Shown here: one piece after another, positions 4,477 to 5,901 of the stretch
Layout of the letters: the number at the start of each line of letters is the position of its first letter
How positions within the stretch are numbered: position 1 is the stretch's first letter
Origin: CAZFPA01 sp964520975
Lineage (GTDB): Bacteria; Bacillota; Negativicutes; Selenomonadales; Selenomonadaceae
Reading direction: 5' to 3'
NCBI GenBank assembly: GCA_964520975.1
Contig: CAZFPA010000105.1
Span: 1-5,901, forward strand
DNA length: 5,901 nt
Made by a program: the position numbers and the translations under genes
The notes under the pieces: generated by a model
What the model saw: the letters and a program-made list of their open reading frames with translations, nothing else
Databases searched by the model: none
Told to the model about the DNA's origin: nothing

Positions 4477-5901
4477 TGGAACAGAAAAGAAAAGAAGAAG
4501 GGCTGCGCATCGTTGTGGTCGGTCATGTGGATCACGGGAAATCAACGGTTATCGGCCGCCTGCTCTATGATACGGAGTCTTTGCCGGAAGGAGCTGTAGA
4601 CAAGGTCCGGCGCATTGCCAAAGAGACGGGAAAGCCGTTTGAGTATGCGTATCTGCTGGATGCCTTCGAGGAAGAGCAGAAGCAGGGCATTACCATCGAC
4701 ACGACGCAGATCCAGTTCGCGACGGCTAAGCGTGAATACGTCATCATCGATGCACCAGGGCATAAGGAATTCCTCAAAAATATGATTTCCGGTGCAGCGA
4801 ATGCCAATGCAGCCATGCTTATCGTCGATGCACAGCAGGGTGTGCAGGAGCAGTCCCGGCGGCATGGTTACATGCTGAGCCTGCTGGGCATTCGCAAGGT
4901 CTATGTCATCATCAACAAGATGGATCTGGTTGGTTACTCCGAGAACGTATTCCGTCAGGTAGCCGATGATATGAAAGACTTTCTGGAAGGGCTGGACGTG
5001 CATCCACTGAACTATATACCGGTATCTGGTTTTCTGGGGGACAATATTGCATCGAAATCAGATAATATGCCCTGGTATGCTGGCGTCAACCTGCTCGATT
5101 CACTGGACTTGCTGGAGGGCGAGACTGGCATCACTGACAAGGCGCTGCGGCTGCCGATACAGGATGTGTTCAAGTTTGACGAGCGACGCATCATTGCCGG
5201 TCGCGTTGAGTCCGGCCAACTGAATGTGGGCGATGAGATTGCGATCTATCCCTCCGGACGGCGTACAAGGATTAGCGGGATTGCCTGCTGGCGGGAACAG
5301 GACAGGCGAATGACGGCCACAGCTGGTGAATCGACCGGCATCATTGTGAAGGATGAGTTCTTCAACCAGCGCGGTGAGATTATCACGCATGCGGCGGATG
5401 AGCCGCCTGCAGTATCGAACCGTCTGCGGGCTTCGCTGTTCTGGATGGGAAAGGAACCATTGCGGCTGAATAAGACTTATAAACTGAAACTGGCTACGCA
5501 GGAAGTCGGGGCCGAGGTCGAGAGCATTGTCAAGACGATTGATGCGTCAAACCTTGACAGTCGTGAAGGCGCGAGTGAGATAAAGCTGAATGATGTGGCG
5601 GAGGTCATCCTTCGGCTAAAAGCTTCGATTGCTTTTGATGTATTCCAGGCCCATCAGGCCACCGGACGTTTTGTGCTTGTGGATGGTTATGATGTGGCCG
5701 GCGGCGGTATCGTGGTGGCTGCTGAAGCAGCAGCTGAGGAACAGGAGCCGGTGTTCATTGGCGAGCGGGTGACAGCCCGCGGAGATATCTTTGATGAGTT
5801 TTACTATGATGTGGAGCGCTATGCTGTGACAAAAGTGGCTGCAGCTCCACAGAAAACCTATCAGGTCGGTGATGTGATCCCGACCAGGGGCCTGAGCTAT
5901 G
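4476..5901 (+). CDS. cysN: Sulfate adenylyltransferase subunit 1, GTPase CysN, 3'-truncated by the window edge
   Basis: This is the GTPase subunit of ATP sulfurylase, coupling GTP hydrolysis to APS formation by CysD. The frame is open from ATG 4476 through base 5901, giving 475 full codons with no stop, so the protein is longer than the 475 residues of E. coli CysN. The G motifs are intact: G1 GHVDHGKST (16-24), G2 region EEEQKQGITID (65-75), G3 DAPGH (92-96), G4 NKMD (147-150) and a G5-like PVSGFLGDN. CysN wording includes GRLLYDTESLPEGAVDKV, INKMDLVGYSE and SDNMPWYAGVNLLDSLD. EF-Tu-like beta-barrel domains 2 and 3 fill about 225-410, ending near TGRFVLVDGYDVAGGGIV (396-413). GHVDHGKS and DAPGH are EF-1alpha-like, whereas E. 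coli CysN has GSVDDGKS and DTPGH. Beyond about residue 417 is an extra segment described separately. Its location after cysD rules out an ordinary elongation factor. Confidence 0.92.
   Translation, partial: MEQKRKEEGLRIVVVGHVDHGKSTVIGRLLYDTESLPEGAVDKVRRIAKETGKPFEYAYLLDAFEEEQKQGITIDTTQIQFATAKREYVIIDAPGHKEFLKNMISGAANANAAMLIVDAQQGVQEQSRRHGYMLSLLGIRKVYVIINKMDLVGYSENVFRQVADDMKDFLEGLDVHPLNYIPVSGFLGDNIASKSDNMPWYAGVNLLDSLDLLEGETGITDKALRLPIQDVFKFDERRIIAGRVESGQLNVGDEIAIYPSGRRTRISGIACWREQDRRMTATAGESTGIIVKDEFFNQRGEIITHAADEPPAVSNRLRASLFWMGKEPLRLNKTYKLKLATQEVGAEVESIVKTIDASNLDSREGASEIKLNDVAEVILRLKASIAFDVFQAHQATGRFVLVDGYDVAGGGIVVAAEAAAEEQEPVFIGERVTARGDIFDEFYYDVERYAVTKVAAAPQKTYQVGDVIPTRGLSY
5724..5901 (+). 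other. C-terminal extension of CysN, incomplete and unrecognised
   Basis: This is the part of the cysN reading frame after the third EF-Tu-like domain, from about residue 417. It begins with an Ala/Glu-rich linker (AEAAAEEQE is around 416-424), followed by a folded-looking segment: FIGERVTARGDIFDEFYYD, then VERYAVTKVAAAPQKTYQVG and DVIPTRGLSY at the window edge. Fused CysNC proteins carry an APS kinase here, recognisable by a GLSGSGKST-type P-loop near its start. None is seen in the roughly 60 visible residues. I do not recognise the segment. It could be a small added domain, or the linker before one that lies outside the window. Confidence 0.5.

Noticed and set aside
5716..5741. A small inverted repeat (GCTGCT-GA-AGCAGC) that might be a hairpin
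   Set aside because: It is inside the Ala/Glu-rich linker of cysN, has a two-base loop and no T tract, and arises from repeated Ala codons.

Overview
The window is one gene-dense stretch, all on the + strand, of what looks like a single operon for sulfate uptake and reduction. The order is sulfate ABC permease (cysW, 5' end outside the window), sulfate ABC ATPase (cysA), a flavoprotein related to the alpha subunit of adenylylsulfate (APS) reductase (aprA-like), a two-cluster ferredoxin related to its beta subunit (aprB-like), ATP sulfurylase small subunit (cysD) and the GTPase subunit of ATP sulfurylase (cysN, 3' end outside the window). Neighbouring genes overlap or are at most 30 bases apart. 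I see no promoter, terminator, RNA gene, mobile element or repeat array.

Read as a pathway, CysW and CysA belong to the importer that brings sulfate in. CysD and CysN activate it to APS, with GTP hydrolysis driving the reaction. The AprA/AprB-like pair would reduce APS directly to sulfite and AMP. No APS kinase (cysC) or thioredoxin-dependent reductase (cysH) is visible. The route implied is therefore APS to sulfite without PAPS, using an enzyme whose best-known relatives serve sulfate respiration or sulfur oxidation. The setting with a Cys-type importer and CysDN argues for an assimilatory role. The sulfite reductase and the other importer genes would lie outside the window.

The organism is probably an anaerobic bacterium of fairly high GC content. 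Strong purine-rich Shine-Dalgarno sites (AAGGAG, AAGGAGG) and the clostridial-type AprBA plus CysDN combination suggest the Firmicutes, perhaps the Negativicutes (Selenomonas/Megasphaera-like), but this is a guess from style and gene content.

The most unusual points are the compact AprA/AprB pair, in which the AprB-like subunit lacks the long C-terminal tail; a CysD with a Cys-Cys pair and a C-x-x-C motif placed like the [4Fe-4S] ligands of CysH-type APS reductases; and a CysN that looks EF-1alpha-like in its GTPase motifs and carries a C-terminal extension that is not an APS kinase as far as it can be read.
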